A stretch of DNA of 21,703 bases from Deltaproteobacteria bacterium. GTDB lineage: Bacteria > DRYD01. The notes under the pieces are model-generated. The model saw nothing but the letters and a program-made list of their open reading frames with translations, had not been told where the DNA came from and did not search any database. The stretch lies in assembly GCA_028276365.1 (NCBI GenBank), contig JAPYWL010000017.1, positions 1 to 21,703 of the forward strand, given 5' to 3'. Shown in pieces: positions 8,115-15,399 of the stretch (positions within the stretch are counted from its first letter, which is position 1; each line of letters begins with the position of its first letter). Position numbers and translations under genes: made by a program.

Positions 8115-8320
8115 AAGGTGTGGCCATGTTTACAGTAATGAGCTCCTCCATGATCTTCTTCTAAAATACAAGGAGCAAAGCATTCTCAAGGATTATCTGA
8201 AGAGCCACATGGAGGAATTGTGCATTTATGACCTTTACATTGCTTACCACAGCTTTTTCTTTTTTCGTTTTCATTAATTTCATTAATATTAATTTCTTTA
8301 TATTCCTTATTTTCTTGCAT
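8108..8320 (-). CDS. Small Cys/His-rich (probable zinc-binding) protein interrupted by an in-frame TGA
   Basis: Leftward from ATG at 8320, preceded by AGAGGTTAATCAT (the same leader form as the protease gene), the frame gives 44 residues, a TGA at 8188-8186, 25 more residues, then TAA. Before the TGA: Asn/Glu/Lys-rich start, then CGKQCKGHKCTIPPCGSSDN. After it: ECFAPCILEEDHGGAHYCKH and GHTFF. The Cys/His pattern (C24, C28, H31, C33, C38, C47, C51, H57, H61, C63, H65, H67) runs straight through the TGA, as expected for one metal-binding domain of 70 residues. Either the TGA is a recent nonsense change (TGG Trp would fit), is read through, or encodes selenocysteine. It lies about 85 bases downstream of the delta-60 gene on the same strand. 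No family is recognised with certainty. Confidence 0.6.
8142..8176 (-). other. Possible RNA hairpin just downstream of the in-frame TGA
   Basis: On the minus strand GCTCCTT (8176-8170) can pair with GAGGAGC (8148-8142), seven pairs including one G-T, around a 21-base loop. It begins nine bases after the TGA, roughly where bacterial selenocysteine insertion hairpins lie. The loop is larger than that of the classical E. coli element, and the G-rich apical loop was not found. The pairing could also be chance from coding sequence. Confidence 0.3.
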
Positions 8321-8360
8321 ATGATTAACCTCTTTTTATATGAAATTATATTTAGGTTAA

Positions 8361-8408
8361 ATTTTTTAGGTTTTAAATTTTTTAGGTTTTAGTTTTTTTA
8401 GGTTTTAT
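8361..8408. repeat. Three tandem 16-bp units at the 3' end of the delta-60 gene
   Basis: ATTTTTTAGGTTTTAA (8361-8376), ATTTTTTAGGTTTTAG (8377-8392) and TTTTTTTAGGTTTTAT (8393-8408) are adjacent and nearly identical. A weaker partial unit precedes them (about 8350-8360). The last unit overlaps the stop codon (8405-8407) of the leftward delta-60 repeat gene. Confidence 0.85.
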
Positions 8409-9805
8409 GGGTTAATTTTGAGAATGAACATATTATTATATTTTCCGTAAAAGCTTTCACCTGTGAGATATATTTTTTGATCTTTATCAATAGCTAAAGA
8501 GTAAGCTCTATCTTTTTCATCTCCCCCTGCTATATCATTATATACAAATACCCCTTTATTGGCAAAACTTTTATCTAAGCTTCCATTTTCGTTATATCTT
8601 AGTAATATTACATCATCATCTCTGTTATTATTTACATATCCAGCTACTAATATTCTATTTTGGTTGTCAATAGCAATGGAATAAGCTTTATCATCTTTGT
8701 TTTTATAATCGTATATTACATAGCCTTTGTTATTAAATGATTTATCAAGAGTTCCATTGGGATTATACCTCCAGATAATTATGTCATAGTCATCTCGTTT
8801 GCTTCTGGTATATCCTGCTACTAAGATTCTGTCTTGATTATCTACAATTATTGAATTACCATAATCTCCCATATTTACTGAATCATTATTAAAAGTAGCT
8901 ATTCCGTTATAACCAAATGTTTTATCTAGTGTTCCATCTGATTTCAAGCAGCATATAACCATATCGTTAGCGTTAATTCCTCTGGAATAACCGGTAATGT
9001 ATATTCTATTATTTTTATTATCTACAGCTACGGAATTAGCGATATCATCCATATCCATTTGTTCAAAGGCATTTAAAGTTATATAACCTTTATTATTAAA
9101 GGTTTTATCCAAGGATCCGTCGGGATTAATTCTAAGGATGATAATATCTTTATTTTTATTTTTTATGAAAGCGTTTCCAACAGCAATAATTTTTTCATTA
9201 CTATCTAATTTTATAGAGTTAATTTCGGGAATTCTTTGGATTTGATTGTCTTGGATATTAAGTAATAGGAATCCATTGTTAGCGAATGATTTATCATATG
9301 AACCGTCTGGATTAAATTTAAATATACTTCCATAAGCAGATCCACCTAATTCAAAATTTTCAGAAACTGCTACACTCCCTCCTACTAATATTTTATTGTC
9401 TTTAGTTAAGCAAACTGTTTTAATATATGGTAGTCCTATATTTTGAGATATTTTATCAATTATTATATATCCTTTAGAATTACCAAAATATTGGATGGGA
9501 TTTCCATTTAAATAAAATTTCCAGATTACGGCAAAGTGTTTAGTTGTTTGTGGTTTTCCAGCTGCTCCAATAACTATTATATTGTTTTCATTATCTATTG
9601 CTATATCTTCACCTGTAGAATATCCATCTTCTATAATATAAGATGTTAAATATCCTGTTTTATTAAAGCTACTATCTAAAGTTTCTAAGAGATTTTTAGC
9701 GTTTAATTTTTGGAAATTAATAATAAGCATTGCTAATAAGATACTAATAATTGAGTATATAAGGATCTTTAGCAACATATCTTTGGCTTTAAATTTATCT
9801 TTCAT
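8405..9805 (-). CDS. Delta-60 repeat (beta-propeller-like) exported protein
   Basis: 466 residues. After a basic start (MKDKFKAKD) residues about 10-33 form a hydrophobic signal or anchor. The rest is about seven repeats of some 55-65 residues. Each has an NPDGSLDKTFNNKGYI-like motif (variants NPDGSYDKSFANNG, KSDGTLDKTFGYNG, NPNGTLDKSFNNKG, NENGSLDKSFANKG) followed by DN.N.I.VAG strands. This is the signature of delta-60 repeat proteins, thought to form a propeller outside the cytoplasmic membrane. No enzymatic motif is present. Its ligand or role is unknown; such proteins are usually annotated as hypothetical surface proteins. A Shine-Dalgarno (GGGAAGAG) lies 10 bases upstream. It is the likely first gene of a leftward pair with the Cys/His-rich mini-gene. 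Confidence 0.88.
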   Translation of the reverse strand: MKDKFKAKDMLLKILIYSIISILLAMLIINFQKLNAKNLLETLDSSFNKTGYLTSYIIEDGYSTGEDIAIDNENNIIVIGAAGKPQTTKHFAVIWKFYLNGNPIQYFGNSKGYIIIDKISQNIGLPYIKTVCLTKDNKILVGGSVAVSENFELGGSAYGSIFKFNPDGSYDKSFANNGFLLLNIQDNQIQRIPEINSIKLDSNEKIIAVGNAFIKNKNKDIIILRINPDGSLDKTFNNKGYITLNAFEQMDMDDIANSVAVDNKNNRIYITGYSRGINANDMVICCLKSDGTLDKTFGYNGIATFNNDSVNMGDYGNSIIVDNQDRILVAGYTRSKRDDYDIIIWRYNPNGTLDKSFNNKGYVIYDYKNKDDKAYSIAIDNQNRILVAGYVNNNRDDDVILLRYNENGSLDKSFANKGVFVYNDIAGGDEKDRAYSLAIDKDQKIYLTGESFYGKYNNMFILKINP

Positions 9806-10289
9806 ATTGTTATTCTCTTCCCTTTATTGGTATTTACCCTCTTTTAGGGGGGCATTATTATATTATACTTTTTTTTTTAAAATTCCTACTTTCTAAAAAT
9901 AATAAAAAAATATTAAGGATTTAAAGGGAAAAGGAGAATAGTCTAAAGTTAAGCCTTTAAATAATACTCAAATAATGATCTGCTAGATGATAGCAACAGA
10001 CAAATATTACATAGTATTAAAAAAATTGAAAAGTAAAAAGAATAATATTTTTTGTATTATTTGTAGTTAGTATTATTTTAGACAGTATTTTGAAAATTAT
10101 TTTTATTAATAGATTAAATTAATTTAGTGTATGCGGTTAAAGACTAAAAATAAAGAGATTAATTTTTAGTATTATGAACGGTATATTTGGAATATAATAA
10201 ATTTATATTTTTATAAAATGATAATGTGTTTTATTTTTATAAATTTTATTTTAAGAGGAAAGAGTTTTTAGGGATTTAATTTTAAATTA
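9806..10289. other. Non-coding divergent region between the delta-60 gene and mlaE
   Basis: 484 bases without a supportable gene on either strand. It should hold promoters for the leftward delta-60 gene and rightward mlaE. It contains the first copy of the repeated hairpin element (9941-10001). A G-rich patch at 9843-9849 next to CCCTC could form a weak hairpin. The rest is AT-rich with long T and A runs. Confidence 0.6.
9941..10001 (+). ncRNA. Candidate structured RNA element, copy 1
   Basis: TCTAAAGTTAAGCCTTTAAA (9942-9961) recurs at 16491-16510 with one change. In RNA it forms UAAAG (9944-9948)/CUUUA (9955-9959) with loop UUAAGC. A second hairpin TGCTA/TAGCA (9981-9995) follows, and GTCT (9941-9944) can close the whole with AGAC (9998-10001), sharing one base with the first hairpin. 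It lies about 290 bases before mlaE on that strand. It could be a riboswitch-like leader, a small RNA or a protein-binding site; the strand is assumed. It does not match the core of riboswitch classes I can recall. Confidence 0.35.
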
Positions 10290-11042
10290 ATGAATGTATT
10301 CTTTGGGTTGTTAGAGTATATTGGGGTAATTTATTTTATAATAAGGGATATTTTAAGGTATTTTGTTAAGTTTGATTTTCCAGTTGAATATGTTCCATAT
10401 TATGTAGTTCATTTGGGGTATAATGCGTTATTTATAGTGGTATTAACGATAACATTTTCAGGGATGGTAATTTCATTGGAGTTAGCGAAAGAAGCGGTTA
10501 GGTATGGAGTAGCGGATATGGTGGGTGGAGGTGTAGCAGTGGCTATGGCAAGGGAATTTGGGCCTATGCTTAGTGCGATAGTTATAATAGGAAGGAGTGG
10601 AGCTGCTATTGCTGCTGAGTTATCTACTATGAATGCTACTGATCAGATTGATGCTTTAAAAACTATGGGGGCTAATATTTCTGCTTATTTAGTACTTCCG
10701 AGATTGATTGCTCTTTTAATTTCTCAGCCTATTATTACTTTGGTATCAATAATATCGGGGACTGCGGGGGGGTATTTTATGGCTAATATATATGCAGGGA
10801 TTTCTTATAAAGTTTATACTTCTTCTATTGAGCGGTTATTAGAACCTTACGATATATTTGCGGGATTAATTAAGTCAGTTGTCTTTGCTATAACTATTGT
10901 AGTAATTTGTAGTATAGAGGGAATAAGGAGTAGTAAGAATTCTGCAGGTGTTGGCATTGCCACTACTAAAGCTGTTATGTATTCTATTATTATGATTTTT
11001 ATTCTTAATTTTGTTTTATCTTATTTACTTTTTGCTAAATAA
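10290..11042 (+). CDS. mlaE: MlaE family ABC transporter permease
   Basis: 250 residues with five or six hydrophobic segments. The family core is clear: AREFGPMLSAIVIIGRSGAA, then AELSTMNATDQIDALKTMGA, then LPRLIA. The close SIEGIRSSKNSAGVGIATTKAV is also typical. MlaE pairs with the ATPase MlaF and the MCE protein MlaD to move phospholipids between the inner and outer membranes. The partner genes are not adjacent here, since secA follows at 123 bases, so they must lie elsewhere. The gene implies an outer membrane. No good Shine-Dalgarno lies at the usual distance: AGGGAT is about 14 bases before the ATG. The gene looks G-richer on the coding strand than its flanks. Confidence 0.93.
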   Translation: MNVFFGLLEYIGVIYFIIRDILRYFVKFDFPVEYVPYYVVHLGYNALFIVVLTITFSGMVISLELAKEAVRYGVADMVGGGVAVAMAREFGPMLSAIVIIGRSGAAIAAELSTMNATDQIDALKTMGANISAYLVLPRLIALLISQPIITLVSIISGTAGGYFMANIYAGISYKVYTSSIERLLEPYDIFAGLIKSVVFAITIVVICSIEGIRSSKNSAGVGIATTKAVMYSIIMIFILNFVLSYLLFAK

Positions 11043-11164
11043 GCTTTATAAAAATTTACTAAATATTATAGAGCAATAAATTAAAGGACTTCAAGAAGAT
11101 TTACAGAAATTTTTATTATGAAATAAATGAAAATATAGGCTTATAATAAGTATTAGATATTAAT

Positions 11165-13675
11165 ATGATAGGAAATTTAATAAAGAGTTTAGTAAAAGTA
11201 TTTGATCCTAATGAAAAGGAGCTAAAAAAAATAAGACCTATTGTTAATAAAATAAATGAATTGGAAAATGTTGTATCTAAGCTTAGTGATGAGGAATTAA
11301 GTAATAAAACGAGTGAGTTTAAGGATAGAATTTCTAAGGGAGAGAGTTTAGATAGTATATTACCAGAAGCTTTTGCTGTAGTAAGGGAGGCAGGCAAGAG
11401 AGTTTTAAAGATGAGACATTTTGATGTACAATTAATAGGTGGCATTGTCCTACATCAAGGAAGAATAGCAGAAATGAAAACAGGAGAAGGTAAAACTTTA
11501 GTTGCTACTTTACCTGCTTATCTTAATGCTTTAACAGGAAAACCAGTTCATATTGTAACTGTAAATGATTATTTAGCTAAAAGAGATGCTTCTTGGATGG
11601 GACCTCTATATAATTTCCTTAAATTATCTGTTGGATATATTGATCAATTAATGGATAAAACAGAACGACAATTAATGTATAATTGTGATATAACTTATGT
11701 AACTAACTATGAAATAGGCTTTGATTATTTAAGAGATAATATGGTATATGATTTAAAGGATAGGGTCTTAAGGGGATTAGAGTATGCTATAATAGATGAA
11801 GTGGATTCTATATTAATAGATGAAGCAAGAACCCCATTAATAATTTCAGGCCCTGCAGATGATGACCCTAAATTATTTAAATTATTTGCTAAAATATCTC
11901 AAAATTTGAAAAGAGATGTACATTATACAGTTGAAGAAAAAACACATTCTGTGGTTTTAACTGAGGAAGGTATAAAAGAAGTAGAAAAAATATTAAATAT
12001 AGATAATTTATATTCTAATTTCATCTACGCTTTTCATATAAATGCTGCATTAAAAGCTAAGGAACTATTTAAAAGAGATAGAGAATATATAGTGGAGAAT
12101 GGAGAGATAGTGATAGTTGATGAATTCACTGGTAGAAAGATGTATGGAAGGAGATTTTCAGGTGGTATTCACCAAGCAATAGAGGCTAAGGAAGATGTAG
12201 AAGTAAGACAGGCAAGTAAAACATTAGCTACTATTACTTATCAGAATTTTTTTAGATTATACAAAAAGATAGCTGGAATGACGGGGACTGCTGCTACTGA
12301 AGAAGAGGAATTTAAACAGATTTATGGGATGGATGTCGTTGTTATTCCTACTTATAAACCTACTAAAAGAAAAGATCATCCGGATCTAATTTTTGGTACT
12401 GAAATGGGAAAATTTAAGTACTTAGTAGATTTTGTGGAAGAGCTAAATAAACAGGGTAGGCCTGTGCTAATAGGTACTAGAAATATACATAAAAACGAAA
12501 TAATATCTAAGATGCTAAATCAAAGAGGGATTACTCATTTTGTTTTAAATGCTAAGAACCATGAAAAGGAAGCTGAGATAATAGCGCAAGCGGGGAAATT
12601 AGGGGCAGTTACTGTTGCTACTAATATGGCAGGTAGAGGAGTTGATATAATCTTAGGTGGAAAACCCCTAAATGATTCTGAACTATGTAATTTACCAGAT
12701 TGTAAAGTAGAATTCAAACATACTTCAGAATATCATAAGGTAGCAGAATTAGGGGGATTATATGTCATAGGTACTGAAAGGCATGAATCAAGGAGAATAG
12801 ATAATCAATTAAGGGGGCGTGCTGGTAGATTAGGGGATCCTGGAGATACTGTATTCTTTGTGTCTATTGAGGATGAATTATTCCAAATCTTTGGGGGATC
12901 TAATTTAAATAACCTAATGAAACTTTCTTTTAATCAATTAGATGAAAAAGAGCATATTTCGGCTTCTTTTATCGCTAAACAGCTTGATAGAATTCAAGAA
13001 AAAATAGAGGCTACTCATTTTCAAATTCGGAAAACTTTGTTAGCTTATGATGATGTAGTTAATCGTCAAAGAGAAGCTATTTACAAAGAACGGGATAGAA
13101 TACTTCATAAAGAAGAATTATTAGAAAGTTTGTTAGCTGTTTTTAAAGAATTCATTGAAAGAGTTAATAATTATGTAATCTCTTATTTTGCAGAAAATAA
13201 TATAACTAAAATCGAAAGACAAAATGTAATAGATAAATTAACTGAATTTTATAAAACATTTTTACCTTTAGATATATTAGCTGTTACTTTAAAAACATAT
13301 AATGATAATTTATCTTTGGATATATATTCTTTAGAAAACTTAAGTAGGGATTTAAACAAAGTTATAGATATTTTGAGTAATATATTTTTAATAGAGTTAA
13401 AGCAGAGATTAACTGAAGCTAATCAGATTCCTGAGGAGATATTTTTGGATGTAATAAAGTTTATAATGCTACAGATAATAGATAAATATTGGATTGAACA
13501 TTTACAGAATATAGAGTATTTAAGAGAAGGTATAAAGTTAAGGGGATGGGGAAATATTGATCCTTTAACTGCTTTTAGAGATGAATCTAATCAGTTATTT
13601 AATGAAATGGTTTTAAATATTCATGAAGAAATCATTAGAAATATCTTTAAGATTAGAATAGTTATTAGTAGTTAA
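11165..13675 (+). CDS. secA: Preprotein translocase ATPase SecA
   Basis: 836 residues. Walker A MKTGEGKTLVA is at 104-114. Walker B is IIDEVDSILIDEARTPLI (D211, E212). GMTGTAATEEEEF marks the preprotein cross-linking/NBD1 junction. NBD2 has ATNMAGRGVDIILGG and GTERHESRRIDNQLRGRAGR (arginine fingers). The helical scaffold and wing region follow through IMLQIIDKYWIEHLQNIEYL. The C-terminal Cys-rich zinc tail that binds SecB in many bacteria is absent; the protein ends IRIVISS. It powers protein export through SecYEG at the inner membrane. No Shine-Dalgarno is visible before the ATG, whose context is AT-only. No clear terminator follows; the next feature is the repeat-flanked toxin-antitoxin unit. 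Confidence 0.98.
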   Translation: MIGNLIKSLVKVFDPNEKELKKIRPIVNKINELENVVSKLSDEELSNKTSEFKDRISKGESLDSILPEAFAVVREAGKRVLKMRHFDVQLIGGIVLHQGRIAEMKTGEGKTLVATLPAYLNALTGKPVHIVTVNDYLAKRDASWMGPLYNFLKLSVGYIDQLMDKTERQLMYNCDITYVTNYEIGFDYLRDNMVYDLKDRVLRGLEYAIIDEVDSILIDEARTPLIISGPADDDPKLFKLFAKISQNLKRDVHYTVEEKTHSVVLTEEGIKEVEKILNIDNLYSNFIYAFHINAALKAKELFKRDREYIVENGEIVIVDEFTGRKMYGRRFSGGIHQAIEAKEDVEVRQASKTLATITYQNFFRLYKKIAGMTGTAATEEEEFKQIYGMDVVVIPTYKPTKRKDHPDLIFGTEMGKFKYLVDFVEELNKQGRPVLIGTRNIHKNEIISKMLNQRGITHFVLNAKNHEKEAEIIAQAGKLGAVTVATNMAGRGVDIILGGKPLNDSELCNLPDCKVEFKHTSEYHKVAELGGLYVIGTERHESRRIDNQLRGRAGRLGDPGDTVFFVSIEDELFQIFGGSNLNNLMKLSFNQLDEKEHISASFIAKQLDRIQEKIEATHFQIRKTLLAYDDVVNRQREAIYKERDRILHKEELLESLLAVFKEFIERVNNYVISYFAENNITKIERQNVIDKLTEFYKTFLPLDILAVTLKTYNDNLSLDIYSLENLSRDLNKVIDILSNIFLIELKQRLTEANQIPEEIFLDVIKFIMLQIIDKYWIEHLQNIEYLREGIKLRGWGNIDPLTAFRDESNQLFNEMVLNIHEEIIRNIFKIRIVISS

Positions 13676-13811
13676 AAAGTCAGTAATAGTTTAGGATTTA
13701 TAATTTCATTTTTAACATAAATCCGTAGGGAATCTTTTATAAATTTTCATATGTTTTTTTAGTAATTTTTCAAGGATTTAAATTAAATTTTGAAAATATT
13801 TTTATTATTAC

Positions 13812-13862
13812 TAACAATTTTTTAAAATAAATTTAACAATTTATTAATATTTTTAATTTAAG
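13812..13862 (+). repeat. 51-bp direct repeat, left copy
   Basis: This sequence recurs at 14521-14571 with only two A/G differences (49 of 51). It starts TAACAATTTTTTAAAATAAA and ends TTTTTAATTTAAG. The two copies bracket the toxin-antitoxin pair. The right copy is immediately upstream of the flgF ribosome binding site, so the repeat probably carries or carried the flgF promoter region. Confidence 0.95.
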
Positions 13863-13884
13863 AGTCAAATTAAGGGATGGGATT

Positions 13885-14055
13885 ATGAAGAAAGTAAAGG
13901 ATAAATTAAATGAGCTTGAAATAAGTAATGGCAAAATGAAATTCAAATGGGTCGGAGCATTAAAAAAACTAATATTTATAAGTTCTCATAAACTACAACA
14001 TCTGATATTTGATTTCCTAAGTAAAAAATATTATAAAAAAATAAGAAAAATATAG
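13885..14055 (+). CDS. Putative antitoxin (DUF2281/VapB-like) of a VapBC pair
   Basis: 56 residues, start ATG at 13885 with AAGGGATGGG upstream as ribosome binding site, TAG stop. The core KFKWVGALKKL followed by SSHKLQHLIFDFL resembles short VapB-like antitoxins that read F-W-x-GALK-x-L ... TSVELQHK-x-x-x-W and precede PIN toxins. No separate DNA-binding domain (AbrB or ribbon-helix-helix) is evident. It lies 67 bases before the PIN-domain gene on the same strand, whereas most such pairs overlap or nearly touch. Very basic C-terminus (KKYYKKIRKI). It would neutralise the toxin by binding it. Assignment rests on the motif plus the neighbour. Confidence 0.7.
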   Translation: MKKVKDKLNELEISNGKMKFKWVGALKKLIFISSHKLQHLIFDFLSKKYYKKIRKI

Positions 14056-14122
14056 GTAAAAAAATAAATAAGTAATATCTCTAGTGATTTCAATTTAGAG
14101 TTAAAGTTTTATCTTATTTTAT

Positions 14123-14506
14123 ATGTATTTTTCATTGAATTATAAAAATTTTCTTATTGATACTAATATTTTTTTAGAAATACTTTTAGATAGAAAAGGA
14201 GCTATTGAATGTCAAAAAATTTTAAAGTTAAAATACAGATATTTTATTTCTGACTTTTCGTTGTATTTTATAATAGAGATAATTAGATTAAATTTAAATG
14301 ATTTTTATGATGTTGTTAATAATGCTGAAAGATTTGGTTTAGATTTTGACGATGCTTATCAATATACTATTTCTGTTAAAAATAATTTGTTAATTATTAG
14401 TTATGATAAGCATTTTGATAAAACAGATCTGAAAAGTGATAAAACAGATCTTAAAAGAATGAAACTTAAGCAGTTATTAAAATTGACTGATATTAAATTT
14501 AACTGA
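14123..14506 (+). CDS. PIN-domain toxin, VapC-like
   Basis: 127 residues. LIDTNIFLEILLDRK near the start carries the first PIN Asp, and FISDFSLYFIIEIIR supplies a second-helix Glu. GLDFDDAYQY gives the third acidic site, and LLIISYDKHFDK the fourth (D in SYDKHFD). Together these form the Mg-dependent ribonuclease site of VapC toxins, which typically cut tRNA or rRNA. Start chosen at 14123 because the family begins just before the DTN motif; no Shine-Dalgarno is visible. It ends in TGA, the only TGA stop among the genes here. The C-terminus contains an internal tandem DKTDLKS/DKTDLKR duplication. The pair with the upstream antitoxin sits between 51-bp direct repeats, suggesting acquisition as a unit. 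Confidence 0.85.
   Translation: MYFSLNYKNFLIDTNIFLEILLDRKGAIECQKILKLKYRYFISDFSLYFIIEIIRLNLNDFYDVVNNAERFGLDFDDAYQYTISVKNNLLIISYDKHFDKTDLKSDKTDLKRMKLKQLLKLTDIKFN
14417..14458. repeat. In-frame 21-bp tandem duplication within the toxin gene
   Basis: Two adjacent 21-bp copies (14417-14437, 14438-14458), starting GATAAAACAGATCT, differ at two bases and encode DKTDLKS then DKTDLKR. The frame is preserved, adding seven residues just after the SYDKHFD active-site motif. Confidence 0.9.
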
Positions 14507-14520
14507 AAAACTAAAATTAT

Positions 14521-14571
14521 TAACAATTTTTTAAAATAAATTTAACGATTTGTTAATATTTTTAATTTAAG
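14521..14571 (+). repeat. 51-bp direct repeat, right copy
   Basis: Matches 13812-13862 except for G at two positions (TTTAACGATT TGTTAAT here against TTTAACAATT TATTAAT). It ends 12 bases before the GGGGGTG ribosome binding site of flgF. The distance between the starts of the two copies is 709 bases. Confidence 0.95.
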
Positions 14572-14599
14572 AATATAGAAAAAGGGGGTGTTAAAAGGT

Positions 14600-15364
14600 A
14601 TGTTTTATGAAGGAATGCAAAAAGCAGTAGAAAGTATGAGCTATTTAGTTAAAATGCAAGAAGTTATAACTAATAATTTAGCTAATGCTTCTACAAGTGG
14701 ATATAAACAAGATACTACGGTAGTAGCTAACTTTGGGGATTTACTTAAAGAAAATGTTAATAAAATAGAGCTAACGGGGATGGATAATAGTGCTGAAGTA
14801 GTAGTATCTGAAAATCCTTCTTTACTTGTTAAACAAAAAACTAGTTTTGCTAAAGGAAATATAGCTAAAACTGATATAGATTTTGATTTTGCTTTAGATG
14901 GAAATGGATTTTTTGTAGTTGATACTCCTCAAGGAGTAAGATATACCAGAAATGGTTCATTTACTGTAGATGCTGACGGAATTTTAAGAACTAAAGATGG
15001 TGGAATAGTATTGGGTGAAAACGGACCAATTAAAATAACAGGTAAAAAATTTGAAGTTAAAGAGGATGGTAGTATATATGTAGATGAAAAGAAAATAGAT
15101 AAATTACAATTGGTAGATTTTAATGATTATGGAGCTTTAGTAAAAGAAGGAGCAAGCTATTTTAAATTATCTCGTGATGTCCAAAGATTACCAGCTAATA
15201 CTAGAGTATTACAAGGTTATTTAGAAACCTCTAATGTTAATGCTATTAAAGAGATGGTTAATATGGTTAATATTTTAAGAAGTTTTGAAATGTCTCAAAA
15301 AGTTTTACAATCTCAAGATGAAGCACTTAAAAAACATATAGAACAAATATCTAGGATGAGATAA
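14600..15364 (+). CDS. flgF: Flagellar proximal rod protein FlgF (FlgF/FlgG family)
   Basis: 254 residues from ATG 14600 (MFYEGMQKAVESMSYLVKMQ). An upstream in-frame GTG at 14588 is rejected because it is part of the ribosome binding site AAAGGGGGTG, which stands nine bases before 14600. TNNLANASTSGYKQD is the N-terminal rod/hook signature. LDGNGFFVVDTPQGVRYTRN is the central D1 motif. The C-terminal helix LQGYLETSNVNAIKEMVNMV is the family close. It polymerises in the periplasmic rod after export by the flagellar type III system. First of a tight flgF-flgG-flgJ set (spacings 35 and 37 bases). Its promoter probably lies in or near the 51-bp repeat. Confidence 0.9.
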   Translation: MFYEGMQKAVESMSYLVKMQEVITNNLANASTSGYKQDTTVVANFGDLLKENVNKIELTGMDNSAEVVVSENPSLLVKQKTSFAKGNIAKTDIDFDFALDGNGFFVVDTPQGVRYTRNGSFTVDADGILRTKDGGIVLGENGPIKITGKKFEVKEDGSIYVDEKKIDKLQLVDFNDYGALVKEGASYFKLSRDVQRLPANTRVLQGYLETSNVNAIKEMVNMVNILRSFEMSQKVLQSQDEALKKHIEQISRMR

Positions 15365-15399
15365 TAATACTTAAATTAATTAAGAAGGGGGTGTAATTT

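Noticed and set aside
8108-8320. TGA read as Trp or Gly genome-wide (codes 4 or 25)
   Set aside because: SecA, RNase E/G and the other long genes use TGG for Trp and contain no internal TGA, and one gene seems to stop at TGA, so a general reassignment does not fit.
9838-9856. Terminator at CCCTCTTTTAGGGGGG
   Set aside because: The stem is only about four or five pairs, and it lies upstream of the delta-60 start rather than after a gene.
11116-11445. Leftward open frame opposite the start of secA
   Set aside because: A composition shadow of the secA reading frame with no ribosome binding site. The leftward frames at 12535-12717 and 15651-15890 and the rightward frame at 20710-20958 are the same kind of shadow.
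13944-13960. sigma-28 flagellar promoter (TAAA...GCCGATAA) in the 51-bp repeats or hairpin elements
   Set aside because: TAAAGTT occurs in the hairpin elements, but no GCCGATAA-like -10 lies at the right distance anywhere near flgF or the elements.
14588-14599. GTG start for flgF four codons upstream
   Set aside because: The GTG is inside the AAAGGGGGTG ribosome binding site, which is correctly spaced for ATG 14600.
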